50,435 nucleotides of DNA from Marmoricola sp. (GCF_025965085.1 NZ_JAOPXP010000006.1:1-50435), one strand, 5' to 3'. Shown: positions 1-9,700, counted from the first letter of the stretch. Made by a program: numbers and translations. The notes: generated by a model not told the origin, from the sequence alone.

Positions 1-110
1 ACTTGGGGTGAATCCGGCCCAGCTCGCCGCTGATCGAGTCATCGGTCGTGGCGACAGGGCTGGTAGGGCGTTCTTTGGGCCCGAATCCGTCAGCTGACCT
101 GGTAGGCGTA
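1..110 (+). promoter_or_regulatory. ydaO-type (c-di-AMP) riboswitch, 5' part truncated by the window edge
   Basis: 'CTTGGGGTGAATCC' (2-15) and 'GGGCCCGAATCCGTCAGCTGACCTGGTAGGCGT' (77-109) match remembered conserved segments of the ydaO motif; located just upstream of an NlpC/P60 gene, a classic actinobacterial context. Confidence 0.82.
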
Positions 111-133
111 CAGACAAAGAGGACAACAGTTCC

Positions 134-1120
134 GTGCCCGACGGCCGCATACATTCCCATGCCCGCGTTGCCGCAGCAGTCACTGCGACGCTCACCACGA
201 TCGGTCTCGGACTCGCCACCGCGAGCCCCGCGAGCGCATCTCCTGCCACCGACAACATCGACACCGTCCAGGCCCGCGTGGACCATCTCTCCCAGCAGGC
301 CCAAGCCGCTGGGAAGCGCCACGACACGGCCCGGGACGCGCTCATCGGGACCCGCACCCAGCTCGGCAGGGTCACCGCCCGGATCCAGCGCCATCGCCAG
401 ATCCTCGACAGCCTCCGCACCCAGGTGGCCACGACCGTCGTCAATGAGTACGGCGACGGCTACGCCGCTGGCGCCGGGACCTCCGCGCCGGGAAGCCCGG
501 CGACCACGCTGTCCGAGGACTCCAAGGTCCTGCTCACCAACCTGACCCTGGTCAGTGAGGACGCCGGCGCGCGGGGGGACGCCATGGCCAGCTCGAACGC
601 CCAGCTCCAGAAGCTCGGCCAGCGCCGGGAAGCCCTGCGTGGAAAGGTGACCGTGCTGGCGGGCCGGGAGAGGAGCCTGCGCACCCAGGAGCAGCGGGTG
701 GACTCCCGCGCAGCCGCTGCCGGCGCGACCCTCGCCAGGCTCGAGGAGAAGGCCGCGGCCGAGCGCCTCCAGCAGCTCGGGGGACCTGTGCTCGCCTTCG
801 CCAAGTCCCAGGTCGGCAAGGCCTACGTCTACGGCGCTGCCGGTCCGAGCGCGTTCGACTGCTCCGGCCTCACCATGGCGGCGTGGAGCCAGTCCGGCGT
901 GAGCCTGCCCCACAACGCAGCCGCGCAGTACAGTTCGGGCACGCCCATCTCCGAGAGCGAGCTGCAGCCCGGTGACCTCGTCTTCTACTACACCCCGATC
1001 AGCCACGTGGGCCTCTACATCGGCAACGGCCAGATCGTGAACGCGCTCAACCCCGGCGCCGGAGTCTTGATCTCCGGCCTGCACGACATGCCGTACGTCG
1101 GCGCGGTCCGCCCTGGCTGA
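134..1120 (+). CDS. NlpC/P60 family peptidoglycan hydrolase (secreted, coiled-coil N-terminus)
   Basis: GTG start; signal peptide; C-terminal 'GKAYVYGAAGPSAFDCSGLTMAAW...GDLVFYY...HVGLYIGNGQIVNAL' typical NlpC/P60. Confidence 0.93.
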   Translation: MPDGRIHSHARVAAAVTATLTTIGLGLATASPASASPATDNIDTVQARVDHLSQQAQAAGKRHDTARDALIGTRTQLGRVTARIQRHRQILDSLRTQVATTVVNEYGDGYAAGAGTSAPGSPATTLSEDSKVLLTNLTLVSEDAGARGDAMASSNAQLQKLGQRREALRGKVTVLAGRERSLRTQEQRVDSRAAAAGATLARLEEKAAAERLQQLGGPVLAFAKSQVGKAYVYGAAGPSAFDCSGLTMAAWSQSGVSLPHNAAAQYSSGTPISESELQPGDLVFYYTPISHVGLYIGNGQIVNALNPGAGVLISGLHDMPYVGAVRPG

Positions 1121-2399
1121 CCAGGCCTGGCGCAGAGCCGCTCGCCCTCACCGGGCGGGCGGCTTCCTGCTCGTCCCGGTCCTGCTGCCGGTCCTGCTGC
1201 TGGCGCTGCTCGCGGGGCTCCTCGCAGGGTGCGACCGAGAGGTCGACATCACGCCGCCCCAGGCTTCCCAAGCCACCGTCGGCGAGCCCGCACAGCGGGC
1301 CCAGGAGACGCTCGACCGCCTGGTCGAGGCCGTCGCGAGCGGCTCCAGGCAGGACGCCGAAGCGCTCGCCGCCCCGGGCGCCTCACAGCTGCTCGGCTGG
1401 GTGCACGACAACGCGGCTGCCCTGCGGATCCGCGACCTCTCGCTGCGCTACGTGGACGAGGGCACGCCCCTCGGCGCCGGGGAGCAGGGCCGGCTCGGAC
1501 CTGGAGCCTGGCGCGGGTCGGTGCAGGTCGAGTACCGCTTCGAGGGCTACGACGAGTCAGCCGCTCGCCTGGAGACGGGGGTGGTCTTCGCACCCACCTC
1601 GGACGGGATCCGGATCGCCGCCTTCGGCGGGTCGGACGAGCGTGCCCCGTTGTGGTTGGTCGATCGGCTGAGTGTCGTGCGCACACCCCAGACGCTGCTC
1701 GCGGTGGCCGGCCGGCCGCCTGGACGGTACGCCGGCCTGGTCACCCGCGCCGTGGGCCAGGTCCGCCGGGTGCTGCCGAAGTGGCAGGGACCCCTGGTCG
1801 TGGAGGTCCCGCACACACGCGGCCAGCTCGAGGCGGCCGTGCAGTCCCAGCCGGGCGAGTATGACAACATCGCCGCCGTCACCACCACCGCCGACGGCTC
1901 ACTGGCGCCGGAGGCGCCCGTCCGGGTCTTCGTCAACCCCGACGTCTTCGGCAAGCTCAAGCGGGTCGGTGCCCAGGTCGTGATGACCCACGAGTCGACG
2001 CACGTCGCCACGCGAGCCACGTTCACCTCGATGCCGACCTGGCTCCTCGAGGGCTTCGCCGACTTCGTCGCGCTGGACGCCGCGAAGGTTCCGGTGACGA
2101 CCGCCGCCGGCCAGATCCTCGCGCGGATCCGCAAGGACGGGCTTCCCCGGCGGCTGCCGACCAGTCAGGACCTCGACCCGACGGCCAACGGTCTTGGCGC
2201 GACCTACGAGGAGGCGTGGCTTGCCTGCCGGTTCCTCGCCCGGGAGTACGGCGCCGACCGGCTGGTGCGGTTCTACCGCACGGTCGGTGACGGGTCCTCG
2301 ACCGAGGAGTCGTTCCGGCAGCAGCTCGGGACCACCCAGCAGGCCTTCGTCGCCCAGTGGCGCGCCGACCTCGCGCGGCTTGCGGGAGTGGCACGCTGA
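1113..2399 (+). CDS. lipoprotein with gluzincin/peptidase-MA-like domain; start uncertain (apparent CTG)
   Basis: Open frame extends upstream of the 1401 call; encodes 'WRAARPHRAGGFLLVPVLLPVLLLALLAGLLAGC' lipobox (Cys at 1230) and 'VMTHESTHVATR' HExxH plus 'WLLEGFADFVA'. Confidence 0.75.
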   Translation: MADQAWRRAARPHRAGGFLLVPVLLPVLLLALLAGLLAGCDREVDITPPQASQATVGEPAQRAQETLDRLVEAVASGSRQDAEALAAPGASQLLGWVHDNAAALRIRDLSLRYVDEGTPLGAGEQGRLGPGAWRGSVQVEYRFEGYDESAARLETGVVFAPTSDGIRIAAFGGSDERAPLWLVDRLSVVRTPQTLLAVAGRPPGRYAGLVTRAVGQVRRVLPKWQGPLVVEVPHTRGQLEAAVQSQPGEYDNIAAVTTTADGSLAPEAPVRVFVNPDVFGKLKRVGAQVVMTHESTHVATRATFTSMPTWLLEGFADFVALDAAKVPVTTAAGQILARIRKDGLPRRLPTSQDLDPTANGLGATYEEAWLACRFLAREYGADRLVRFYRTVGDGSSTEESFRQQLGTTQQAFVAQWRADLARLAGVAR

Positions 2400-2404
2400 G
2401 GGGT

Positions 2405-3670
2405 GTGAACGACGAGCCGGGGCCGAGCCTGAACCTGTGCCTCTGGCTCATCGGCGTCTCGCTGGTCCTGCTGGGGGTCCTCGGCGCCCTGTTCGTGCCC
2501 TGGTCCTGGGTGCCGGGAAGCCATCTCGTCCCGGTGCGGGCGAGCCAGTTCTTCACGCCGGAGCAGCTCACCCGAGCCAAGGCCTACTCCTCCGCCCAGC
2601 GACACCTGGGTTGGGCCAGCCTCGCGGTCTCGGTGGCGCTCGCGCTCCTCCTGGGCCTGAGCCCGCTGGGGGCGAGGCTCAGCCGGCTACTGCGGGGCCC
2701 GTGGTGGGTGCGGACGCTGTTCGCGGCCCTGCTCGTGCTGCTCGCCGGCTGGCTGGTCACCGCACCCTTCGCCCTCGCGATGCGGGCCAACGCCTTGAAG
2801 TACGGGCTCACCAGGCAGTCGCTGTCGGGATGGCTGACCGACCAGGGACTGTCGCTGGCCGTCGGCTGGGTGTTCTCCGGGGCAATGGTGCTGCTGGTGA
2901 TCGGCACCGCACGACGCTCGCCACGCCGCTGGCCGCTGTGGACGGCGCTCGCGGGCGCCGTCCTCACCGTGCTCGGGTCGTGGGTCTACCCCGTGGTCGT
3001 CGAACCCCTGTTCAACCACTTCACCTCGCTGCCCAACGGTGAGCTGCGGACACGGATCCTGGCCCTGGCCCGCACCGAGCACGTGCGCGTCTCCGACGTG
3101 CTCGTCGCGGACGCGTCGCGGCGTACGACGACCCTGAACGCCTACGTCTCGGGGTTCGGCAGCACCAAGCGGGTCGTGCTCTACGACAACCTGGTCAAGG
3201 ACGTGCCGCAGCGCGAGACACTCGCGGTGGTGGCGCACGAGCTCGGACACGCGAAGAATCACGACGTGCTCCTCGGGACAGTGCTCGGCGCTGCAGGCGT
3301 CGTCGGCGGGAGCGGCGTGCTCGGGCTGGTGCTGAGCCGTCGCCGCCTGCTGGCCCGAGCCGACGTCGAGCGTCCGGGCCAGCCAGAGGCGGTGGCGCTG
3401 GTACTCGCACTCGTGACGGTCGGGTCGCTGCTCGCCAGCCCCGTGCAGAACACGATCAGTCGGGCGATCGAGGCGCGGGCGGACCGCGCCTCGCTGGAGG
3501 CGACCAGGGACTACACGGGGTTCGAGAACCTGCAGGTCCTGCTGGCGCTGAGGTCACTGAGTGACGTCGACCCCCCGCGCTGGAGCCAGTTCTGGTTCGG
3601 GTCGCATCCCACCACGCTCCAGCGCCTGGGTCTGGCCCGCGCCATGCAGCAGGCGGCCGAGAAGCGCTGA
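2405..3670 (+). CDS. M48 family membrane metallopeptidase (Ste24/CAAX protease-like)
   Basis: GTG start 5 bp after previous stop; 'VVAHELGHAKNHD' HExxH, multiple TM segments, 'SRAIEARADRASLE'. Confidence 0.93.
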   Translation: MNDEPGPSLNLCLWLIGVSLVLLGVLGALFVPWSWVPGSHLVPVRASQFFTPEQLTRAKAYSSAQRHLGWASLAVSVALALLLGLSPLGARLSRLLRGPWWVRTLFAALLVLLAGWLVTAPFALAMRANALKYGLTRQSLSGWLTDQGLSLAVGWVFSGAMVLLVIGTARRSPRRWPLWTALAGAVLTVLGSWVYPVVVEPLFNHFTSLPNGELRTRILALARTEHVRVSDVLVADASRRTTTLNAYVSGFGSTKRVVLYDNLVKDVPQRETLAVVAHELGHAKNHDVLLGTVLGAAGVVGGSGVLGLVLSRRRLLARADVERPGQPEAVALVLALVTVGSLLASPVQNTISRAIEARADRASLEATRDYTGFENLQVLLALRSLSDVDPPRWSQFWFGSHPTTLQRLGLARAMQQAAEKR

Positions 3671-3715
3671 CCGGACGGGCTTGTGGGCGGGACTGCTGGC
3701 CCGGAATGTGGTGGA

Positions 3716-3749
3716 GCCCGGCCCGACACCCTGAGGTGTCTGACCGGGC
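3716..3749 (+). terminator. candidate terminator / hairpin after M48 gene
   Basis: GCCCGG...GACACC-ctga-GGTGTC...CCGGGC two-part stem; no clear U-tract. Confidence 0.45.
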
Positions 3750-3893
3750 CCCGGTGCCGGCGGCTCACCACCCCCGGTAACGCGGGTGTGATGCTCAGGC
3801 ACGCCCGCCGAGGAGCCGCCGCTGCACGCCTGCGTCTGCCTGGGGGGCAGGGCAGGCTGTTCATGGTGATGAGCGATGGGCTGGCTCAGAGGT

Positions 3894-3926
3894 CACGGGC
3901 CGGCAACGCCTGGTTGCCGGCCCGTG
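3894..3926. repeat. perfect 14-bp inverted repeat (hairpin)
   Basis: CACGGGCCGGCAAC-gcctg-GTTGCCGGCCCGTG. Confidence 0.85.
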
Positions 3927-3945
3927 CAGGTTGCCGTGCAGCGAA

Positions 3946-3983
3946 CGTCTGGCCCGGTCGCCTCGCGGCGACCGGGCCAGACG
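3946..3983. repeat. perfect 17-bp inverted repeat (hairpin)
   Basis: CGTCTGGCCCGGTCGCC-tcgc-GGCGACCGGGCCAGACG. Confidence 0.9.
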
Positions 3984-4153
3984 CCTGGTGCAGGCGGCTC
4001 AACACCCCCCGGTGTTGCTCGCCAGGCTGGTGAAGAGGCGAGCCGTAGAGCCGCCGTGCGCTCCTGCGCTCGTGGCCACGCAGGAGGTTGTCGAGACCTG
4101 TCAGGACTCTCAGTGCGCTACCCCGGCTCCTGGCCACCAAGCGGGGGAGCGCG

Positions 4154-4189
4154 ATGGCTCGGGGGGTCCGAGGGGCCCCACCGAGCCAT
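4154..4189 (-). terminator. candidate terminator downstream of Flp pilin
   Basis: ATGGCTCGG...CCGAGCCAT stem immediately after the pilin stop (4205) on the minus strand. Confidence 0.6.
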
Positions 4190-4204
4190 GCGAAGAAGGT
4201 TGGG

Positions 4205-4411
4205 TCAGCAGCTCGTGGCGGCGCTGGTCCCGGTGTTCTTGGCGCCGATGGTGTCGCAGGTGCCCTTGAAGGCGCTGTTGATGACGCCGCCGAACAGGAA
4301 GACGACGGCCACGATGAGGCCGGCGATGCCGGCGACGAGGAGGCCGTACTCGACGGCGGAGGCGCCGTCCTGGTCGCGGAGCTTGTTGATGTTGCGGATG
4401 AACTCGAGCAT
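4205..4411 (-). CDS. Flp/Fap family type IVb pilin
   Basis: 'MLEFIRNINKLRDQDGASAVEYGLLVAGIAGLIVAVVFLFGG' - Flp prepilin G/AxxxVEYGL motif; SD GGAAGGAAC upstream; ORF track start at 4534 is overextended. Confidence 0.93.
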   Translation of the reverse strand: MLEFIRNINKLRDQDGASAVEYGLLVAGIAGLIVAVVFLFGGVINSAFKGTCDTIGAKNTGTSAATSC

Positions 4412-4443
4412 GAGATGTTCCTTCCCTCTGGAACTCGGTGGAT

Positions 4444-4483
4444 TTTCTTTCGGAGACCGCCCCAGACGGCCTCGTGAAAGAAA
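4444..4483 (-). promoter_or_regulatory. pilin 5'UTR/promoter hairpin
   Basis: TTTCTTTC (4444-4451) / GAAAGAAA (4476-4483) inverted repeat with inner GCC/GGC pairing. Confidence 0.5.
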
Positions 4484-4558
4484 GTATGGCAAAAAGGACA
4501 GAACTGGACATCCTACGTATGGCTGGATCTCCATGGCCCGTTCAGGCCGCCACCGAAG

Positions 4559-4592
4559 TAGTCATTTAGGACTAGAAGTGCTAAACGGACTA
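4559..4592 (-). promoter_or_regulatory. candidate regulator-binding repeats upstream of pilin
   Basis: TAGTC-atttag-GACTA inverted repeat (4559-4574) and GGACTA direct repeat at 4569 and 4587 (18-bp spacing) in a locally AT-rich intergenic. Confidence 0.45.
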
Positions 4593-4603
4593 ATACCCCA
4601 GAA

Positions 4604-5242
4604 TCAGACAGGCCGGGTGGCGGAGCTGATCAGGCCCAGCCTCATCGCCGTGACCAGTGCCTGGGCACGGTTGGCGGCGCCGAGCTTCTCGTAGATGCGG
4701 CCGATGTGGCTCTTGGCGGTCGACTCGCTGAGGAAGAGGCGACCGGCGATGGCCGTGACACCCAGGCCCTCGGCCAGCAGCTCGAGAACCTGTCGCTCAC
4801 GGTCGGACAGGCGCGGCGCCCCGGAGCTCATCCGCCTGATCATGGCCTCTCCCAGGCCCGTGCAGGAGAAGGTGAGCGGCGAGACCGCGGCCTGGCGCGC
4901 GGCACTGATCACGGTCGTGGTCGGCGCGTCCTTGCCGACGAAGGCGGAGGCGCCCGCGTCCATGGCGGCGAAGAGCTGTTCGTCCCCGGCGTACATCGTC
5001 AGGACCACCAGCCCGGTGTCTCGACTCTCCTTGCGCAGGGCACGGACGACGTCGAGCCCGGAGCCGTCGGGAAGGCGTATGTCGGTGACGATGACGTCGG
5101 GTCCGATCTCCCGGGCCAGGGACAGGCCCTCCTCGACGGAGCCGGCCTGGCCGGCCACCTCGAAGCCGTCAGCCTGGGCGAAGGCACCCGCGAGGCCTTG
5201 TCGGATCAGCTCGTGGTCGTCGATCAGCAGAACGGTCGTCAT
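4604..5242 (-). CDS. NarL/LuxR-family response regulator
   Basis: 'MTTVLLIDDHELIRQGL' receiver; C-terminal LuxR HTH 'LSDRERQVLELLAEGLGVTAIAGRLFLSESTAKSHIGRIYEKLG'. Confidence 0.94.
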   Translation of the reverse strand: MTTVLLIDDHELIRQGLAGAFAQADGFEVAGQAGSVEEGLSLAREIGPDVIVTDIRLPDGSGLDVVRALRKESRDTGLVVLTMYAGDEQLFAAMDAGASAFVGKDAPTTTVISAARQAAVSPLTFSCTGLGEAMIRRMSSGAPRLSDRERQVLELLAEGLGVTAIAGRLFLSESTAKSHIGRIYEKLGAANRAQALVTAMRLGLISSATRPV

Positions 5243-5287
5243 GGTGGGGGCGCCCAGGTGGTCCGACCCGGCCTCTCGAGCCTCAGG

Positions 5288-6808
5288 CTAGCGCGTCGGG
5301 GAGCCGACCCGGATCAGGACGCGCGTGCCGGGACGCTCGGCAACGGGCTCCTCGACGATGAGCTCGGCCCCGATCGTGCGGGAACGCTCCCGCATGATCT
5401 TCAGGCCCTGTGAGTCGGCCCGAGGCGTGTGCGCGTTGGTGCCGTCGTCGCCCACCTCGATCTCCGCGTGCGGCGCCCGCACCGTGCAGCGCAGCCAGAG
5501 GTTGGCGGCGCCGGAGTGCTTGCGCGCGTTGGACATGGCCTCCTGGGCGATCCGCAGCATCTCGTACTCGACGTCGCTGGGCAGCCGGGGTCCCTTCTCG
5601 TCGAGGGTGACGTGGACCGTCATCGAGGAGGTCGCGCTCACCTGGTTGGCATACGCCGAGAGGCTCTCGCCCAGGCCGGCCCCTGCCGCGATCTCGTGGC
5701 GGAGGTCGAAGATGGAGTGCCGTAGCTCGGTGACCACCCGGGTCAGCTCCTGGCGCAGCTGGGCGATCTGCTCCTGCTGGGCGGGATCGGCGGAGGTGGC
5801 CGCCAGGTTGTCCACGAGGTAGCCCAGCGAGGCGACGTCCTGGGCGACCCCGTCATGGACCTCTCGAGCGATCCGCTGGCGCTCCTGGCTCATGGCGGTG
5901 TCGCGCACCTGGCCGAAGAGCAGCGCGGCTTGCAGCTGCACGGCGTGGCGGGCCAGTCGGCTGCGCAGCTCGAGCGCGGCACCGGCGTCGATGTCCTGGA
6001 TCGTGTCGAGCACGAGCACCGCGATGATCTCGTCGTTGGCGGTGAGGGGGATCGCGACACGCCTCTCCCGCAGCATCATGGCGCCGTACTCCCAGCACCT
6101 CGCCGAGAGCGGCTCCGCCCAGCCCATGGCGCCCGGCTGGGTCCCGACGGAGTAGCGGAGCGGCGACATGGAGCCGTTGTGGGTCCGCACGAAGATTCCC
6201 GTGTTGCGGCTCGGCACCAGGCTGTCGGCCTCCTGCATGACCTGTTCGGCGATGCCGACGGCGTCGAGTCCCCCGCTGAGCTTCCCGGAGAGCGCCTCGA
6301 GCCGGCGGATGAGGCCGACAGCGCTGCGGTAGGGGGCGTCGGCGTCCGTGGTCGTCGCAGCCCGGCGCAGGGCGGACCCCATCACGCCGATCCCGACCGC
6401 CGTGGCGAGCCAGGTGAAGCCACTGGACGCCATCTCCCGGTCCCAGCGCTGGATCAGCCCCACCCACAGCACCAGGAGCAGCCCGAACTCCGTCGCCGTC
6501 ACCCGGGCGAGACCCGTGAGCCCTCGGTCCATGGCGCCGATGAGGGCGGGGATGACCAGGTAGGGGGTGACGGTTGCCTGGTGGGGCGTGGTGAGCACCA
6601 CCAGGGTCGCCACCACCGCACCCTCGACGACCGCCACCGTCGTCACGCTGACGCGGTTGGTCAGCGACACCGCGATCGAGCAGATCGCCACCAGGACGAC
6701 GAGCAGGGTCCCCGTGAGGTACTCCGTCCCCGCGAGCGCCGCCAGCGACGTGAGCGCAGCGAGGGTGAAGACCCGGGCAGCCAGCGCGTCCCGACTGACG
6801 TTGGTCAC
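5288..6808 (-). CDS. sensor histidine kinase (HisKA_3 type, N-terminal TMs, GAF-like region)
   Basis: GTG start 'VTNVSRDALAARVFTL'; 'QRIAREVHDGVAQDVASLGYLVDNL', 'EMLRIAQEAMSNARKHSGA' ; ORF track start at 7186 runs into tadC antiframe. Confidence 0.92.
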   Translation of the reverse strand: MTNVSRDALAARVFTLAALTSLAALAGTEYLTGTLLVVLVAICSIAVSLTNRVSVTTVAVVEGAVVATLVVLTTPHQATVTPYLVIPALIGAMDRGLTGLARVTATEFGLLLVLWVGLIQRWDREMASSGFTWLATAVGIGVMGSALRRAATTTDADAPYRSAVGLIRRLEALSGKLSGGLDAVGIAEQVMQEADSLVPSRNTGIFVRTHNGSMSPLRYSVGTQPGAMGWAEPLSARCWEYGAMMLRERRVAIPLTANDEIIAVLVLDTIQDIDAGAALELRSRLARHAVQLQAALLFGQVRDTAMSQERQRIAREVHDGVAQDVASLGYLVDNLAATSADPAQQEQIAQLRQELTRVVTELRHSIFDLRHEIAAGAGLGESLSAYANQVSATSSMTVHVTLDEKGPRLPSDVEYEMLRIAQEAMSNARKHSGAANLWLRCTVRAPHAEIEVGDDGTNAHTPRADSQGLKIMRERSRTIGAELIVEEPVAERPGTRVLIRVGSPTR

Positions 6809-6810
6809 GC

Positions 6811-7749
6811 TCAGAGCTTGCCGGAGAAGCTGTTCATGATCGAGATGCCGGCGGGACCGAGGACGGCGATGAACAGGCAGGGCAGGATGCAGAAGATCAG
6901 CGGCACCAGGATCTTGACGGGCACCTTCTGCGCCATCTCCTCGGCCCACTGACGGCGCTTGACCCTGATCTCCGAGGACTGGACGCGCAGCACCTGCCCC
7001 ACCGGGATGCCGAAGGCGTCGGCCTGGACCATGGCACTCACGAAGGAGCGCAGGTCCGGCAGGTTCGTGCGTTCGGCCAGCGACCGCAGCGCCTCGGAGC
7101 GACCGCGGCCGATCTGCATCTCCTGCAGCATGCGGGCGAACTCCTCGGACAGAGGGCCCTCGGTGTTCCGGGCGACCTGGGCGCATGCCGCGTCGAAGCC
7201 GAGGCCGGACTCGACCGAGATCGTGAGCAGGTCGATGGCGTCGGGGAGGGCGCGCTGGAGCTTCTCCGACCGGTCGAAGGTCTGCTGGTAGAGGTACATG
7301 TTCGGTGCCATGTAGCCGACCAGCGAGACGATGACGACGAAGCCGAGGGTGGTCAGGAAGCTCAGCCCCATGATGAGCGCCAGCGTCAGGGAGACGACGA
7401 GGGCAGCGGCGAACCCGACCACCTTCCCGGCCATCACCCGCTCGACGGTCCAGCCGAAGGGGTTGCCCGCTAGCTCGAGCTTCTCGCGGATGCGCTCGCT
7501 CGCGTCCTCGGGGGTCAGACGACGGCCCATGGTCTGTGTCCGCGTCAGCAGGGGGAAGAGCACGCGTTCGGTGAAGCTCGAGTCGAGCTCACCCTTCATC
7601 TCGTCCGGCGCCGAGGTGAGGGCCTCGAGGACGGCGATGGAGCGACCGACGCCGGCTCGTTCCTTGGTGAGGCCACCGATGGCGGCGAACACGAGGAACA
7701 GGGCCAGGAAGATCATCCCGAAGGCCAGGGGCAGCATCACGTTCGTCAC
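6811..7749 (-). CDS. type II secretion F-domain protein (TadC-like)
   Basis: GTG start 'VTNVMLPLAFGMIFLALFLVF'; 'LPDAIDLLTISVESGLGFDAA' T2SSF motif. Confidence 0.9.
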   Translation of the reverse strand: MTNVMLPLAFGMIFLALFLVFAAIGGLTKERAGVGRSIAVLEALTSAPDEMKGELDSSFTERVLFPLLTRTQTMGRRLTPEDASERIREKLELAGNPFGWTVERVMAGKVVGFAAALVVSLTLALIMGLSFLTTLGFVVIVSLVGYMAPNMYLYQQTFDRSEKLQRALPDAIDLLTISVESGLGFDAACAQVARNTEGPLSEEFARMLQEMQIGRGRSEALRSLAERTNLPDLRSFVSAMVQADAFGIPVGQVLRVQSSEIRVKRRQWAEEMAQKVPVKILVPLIFCILPCLFIAVLGPAGISIMNSFSGKL

Positions 7750-9700
7750 AGGTCCACCTTCGCTACCTTGGCCATCCAGAGCACGCCCACGCCGAGCAGG
7801 ACCGCCATGGCGATGCAGAGGATCCACCCGATGGGGGTGGTGTACATCGGCCTGACGTACTCACCCTTGGTCAACGTCAGGTAGATCAGGAAGCCGGGAG
7901 GAAGGCCGCCGAGGATGTAGGCGGAGAGACGTCCTTCCGCCGAGAGGGCCTTCACGTGGCGGCGCAGGAACTCCCGCTCGCGCAGGGTGGCGGCCACGGT
8001 GAGCAGGAGCTCGGCCAGGTTGCCGCCGACCTCGCGCTGGATCCGGATGGCCATCACGACCCAGGCGAAGTCACGGCTGTCCATGCGCTCGGCCACGCCC
8101 TCCAGGGAGTCCTCGAGGGTCACCCCGAGGCGGCTCTCGATGACCACCCGCCGGAACTCGCTCGAGATGGGCTCGGCCCCCTCCTTGACGATGGTGTCGA
8201 TGGACTGACCCAGGGAGAGACCGGCCGAGAGGCTGCCGGACATCAGCTGGAGGGTGTCCGCCAGCCCGGTGCTGAAGGCCTTGAGGCGGCTGGCCCGCTT
8301 CCTCTTCAGGTAGATGGGCGGCCCGACCAGGCCCGCGATGATGGACAGGACCCCCAGGATCAGGCTGCCCGAGCCGAGCAGGATGCCGAGCAGCCCGCTC
8401 CCGATGGCGACGGCACCGCGCACCATCAGCCACTCGGACGGCTTGAGCGACATGCCCGCTCCGTCGAGGCTGTGCGCGATCCGCGCCTCGAGGTTCTTGT
8501 TGTTCGCCAGGGCCCGCTCGGCAGCCTGCAGGGCCTGGCCGGAGAACGGCAACGGTCCTTCCGGCTCGCGCCGCGGGCCCACCTGTCCGGGCACCGACAT
8601 CACGCCGTACGCGCGGATCTGCTCGTTGAGGGTCAGGTTGCTGGCGGGCTTGCGACTCCCCGAGGCCATCACGGCGATCAGGCCGAGGAGGCCGACGGCG
8701 ATCGCACCGACCGCGCCGTACATGACGGTGGGGGAGAGGTCGAGCGGTGCGGACGTCACGGGCCGGGGAGCAGCCGCCGCAGCCTCGGCGGCCTTGATGT
8801 CGGCAGCGCTCTGCACCGGGACGTACGCCGCTGCGGTGAACGCCTGGGAGGCAGTCGGGACCGTCACCTCGACGTTGGAGCTGGTGCCCTTGAACCCGGC
8901 GGGGACCTGGGCGGTGACGACGAGCTGGCGTGCCAGCGCGACGGCCTCCTTCGCGAACGCGGCGGTCAGGGCTGCCGGGTCCTGGGCGGCGATCATGGTG
9001 CCCTTGCCCGCGGCGGCGATGTCGTTGAGCGGCTGGTTGGCCTCGTCGCCCTGCTGGAGGGAGACCACGTCGATGCCGGCGCCGGACTTCTTGATCTCGC
9101 TGACCACGGTGGTCAGGGAGGTCCTGGTGGTGTCCTTGCCGTCGGAGAGCAGCAGGATCTTGCGCTGGGCGGCGTTCTGACCGCCGGGGCCGGCTGCCCG
9201 GAGGGCGCCGAGCACGCCGTCGTACAGAGCGGTCTGACGGGAGAGCCTCAGCCCAGCGATGGCGGTCTGGGCGGCGGCACGGTCGAGCCCGGGAGGAACG
9301 ACGACCTTCACCTCCCTGTCGAACGTGAGCACGCCGACCTTGACGTTGGCGGGCACCGCCGCCAGGTAGGCGAGCGCGGCCTTCTTGGCCTCCGTGATGC
9401 GGGCCCCGGCCATGCTCTGGCTCGTGTCGATGGCAAGGACAGAGGTGCGCTCCACGCTGCTGCTGGAGGCCGTGGCGGCCACGGCGTCGACGTCCGTGCC
9501 GTCGATGGTGACCTTGACGCCCGCAGTGTCGACGGCGTCCGCGCCCGGCACCGACACCAGGAGCCGGACGGCGCCCCGGGCCGGCAGGGCGTGGTCGATG
9601 GTCGCGTTGTCCTCAGCGGACGCCGGGGAGGTGCCCCACAGCCCCAGCGCCATCAAAGCGAGGAGCGTGGCGACGACGCCGCGGCGCAGCCCGTGCCGGT

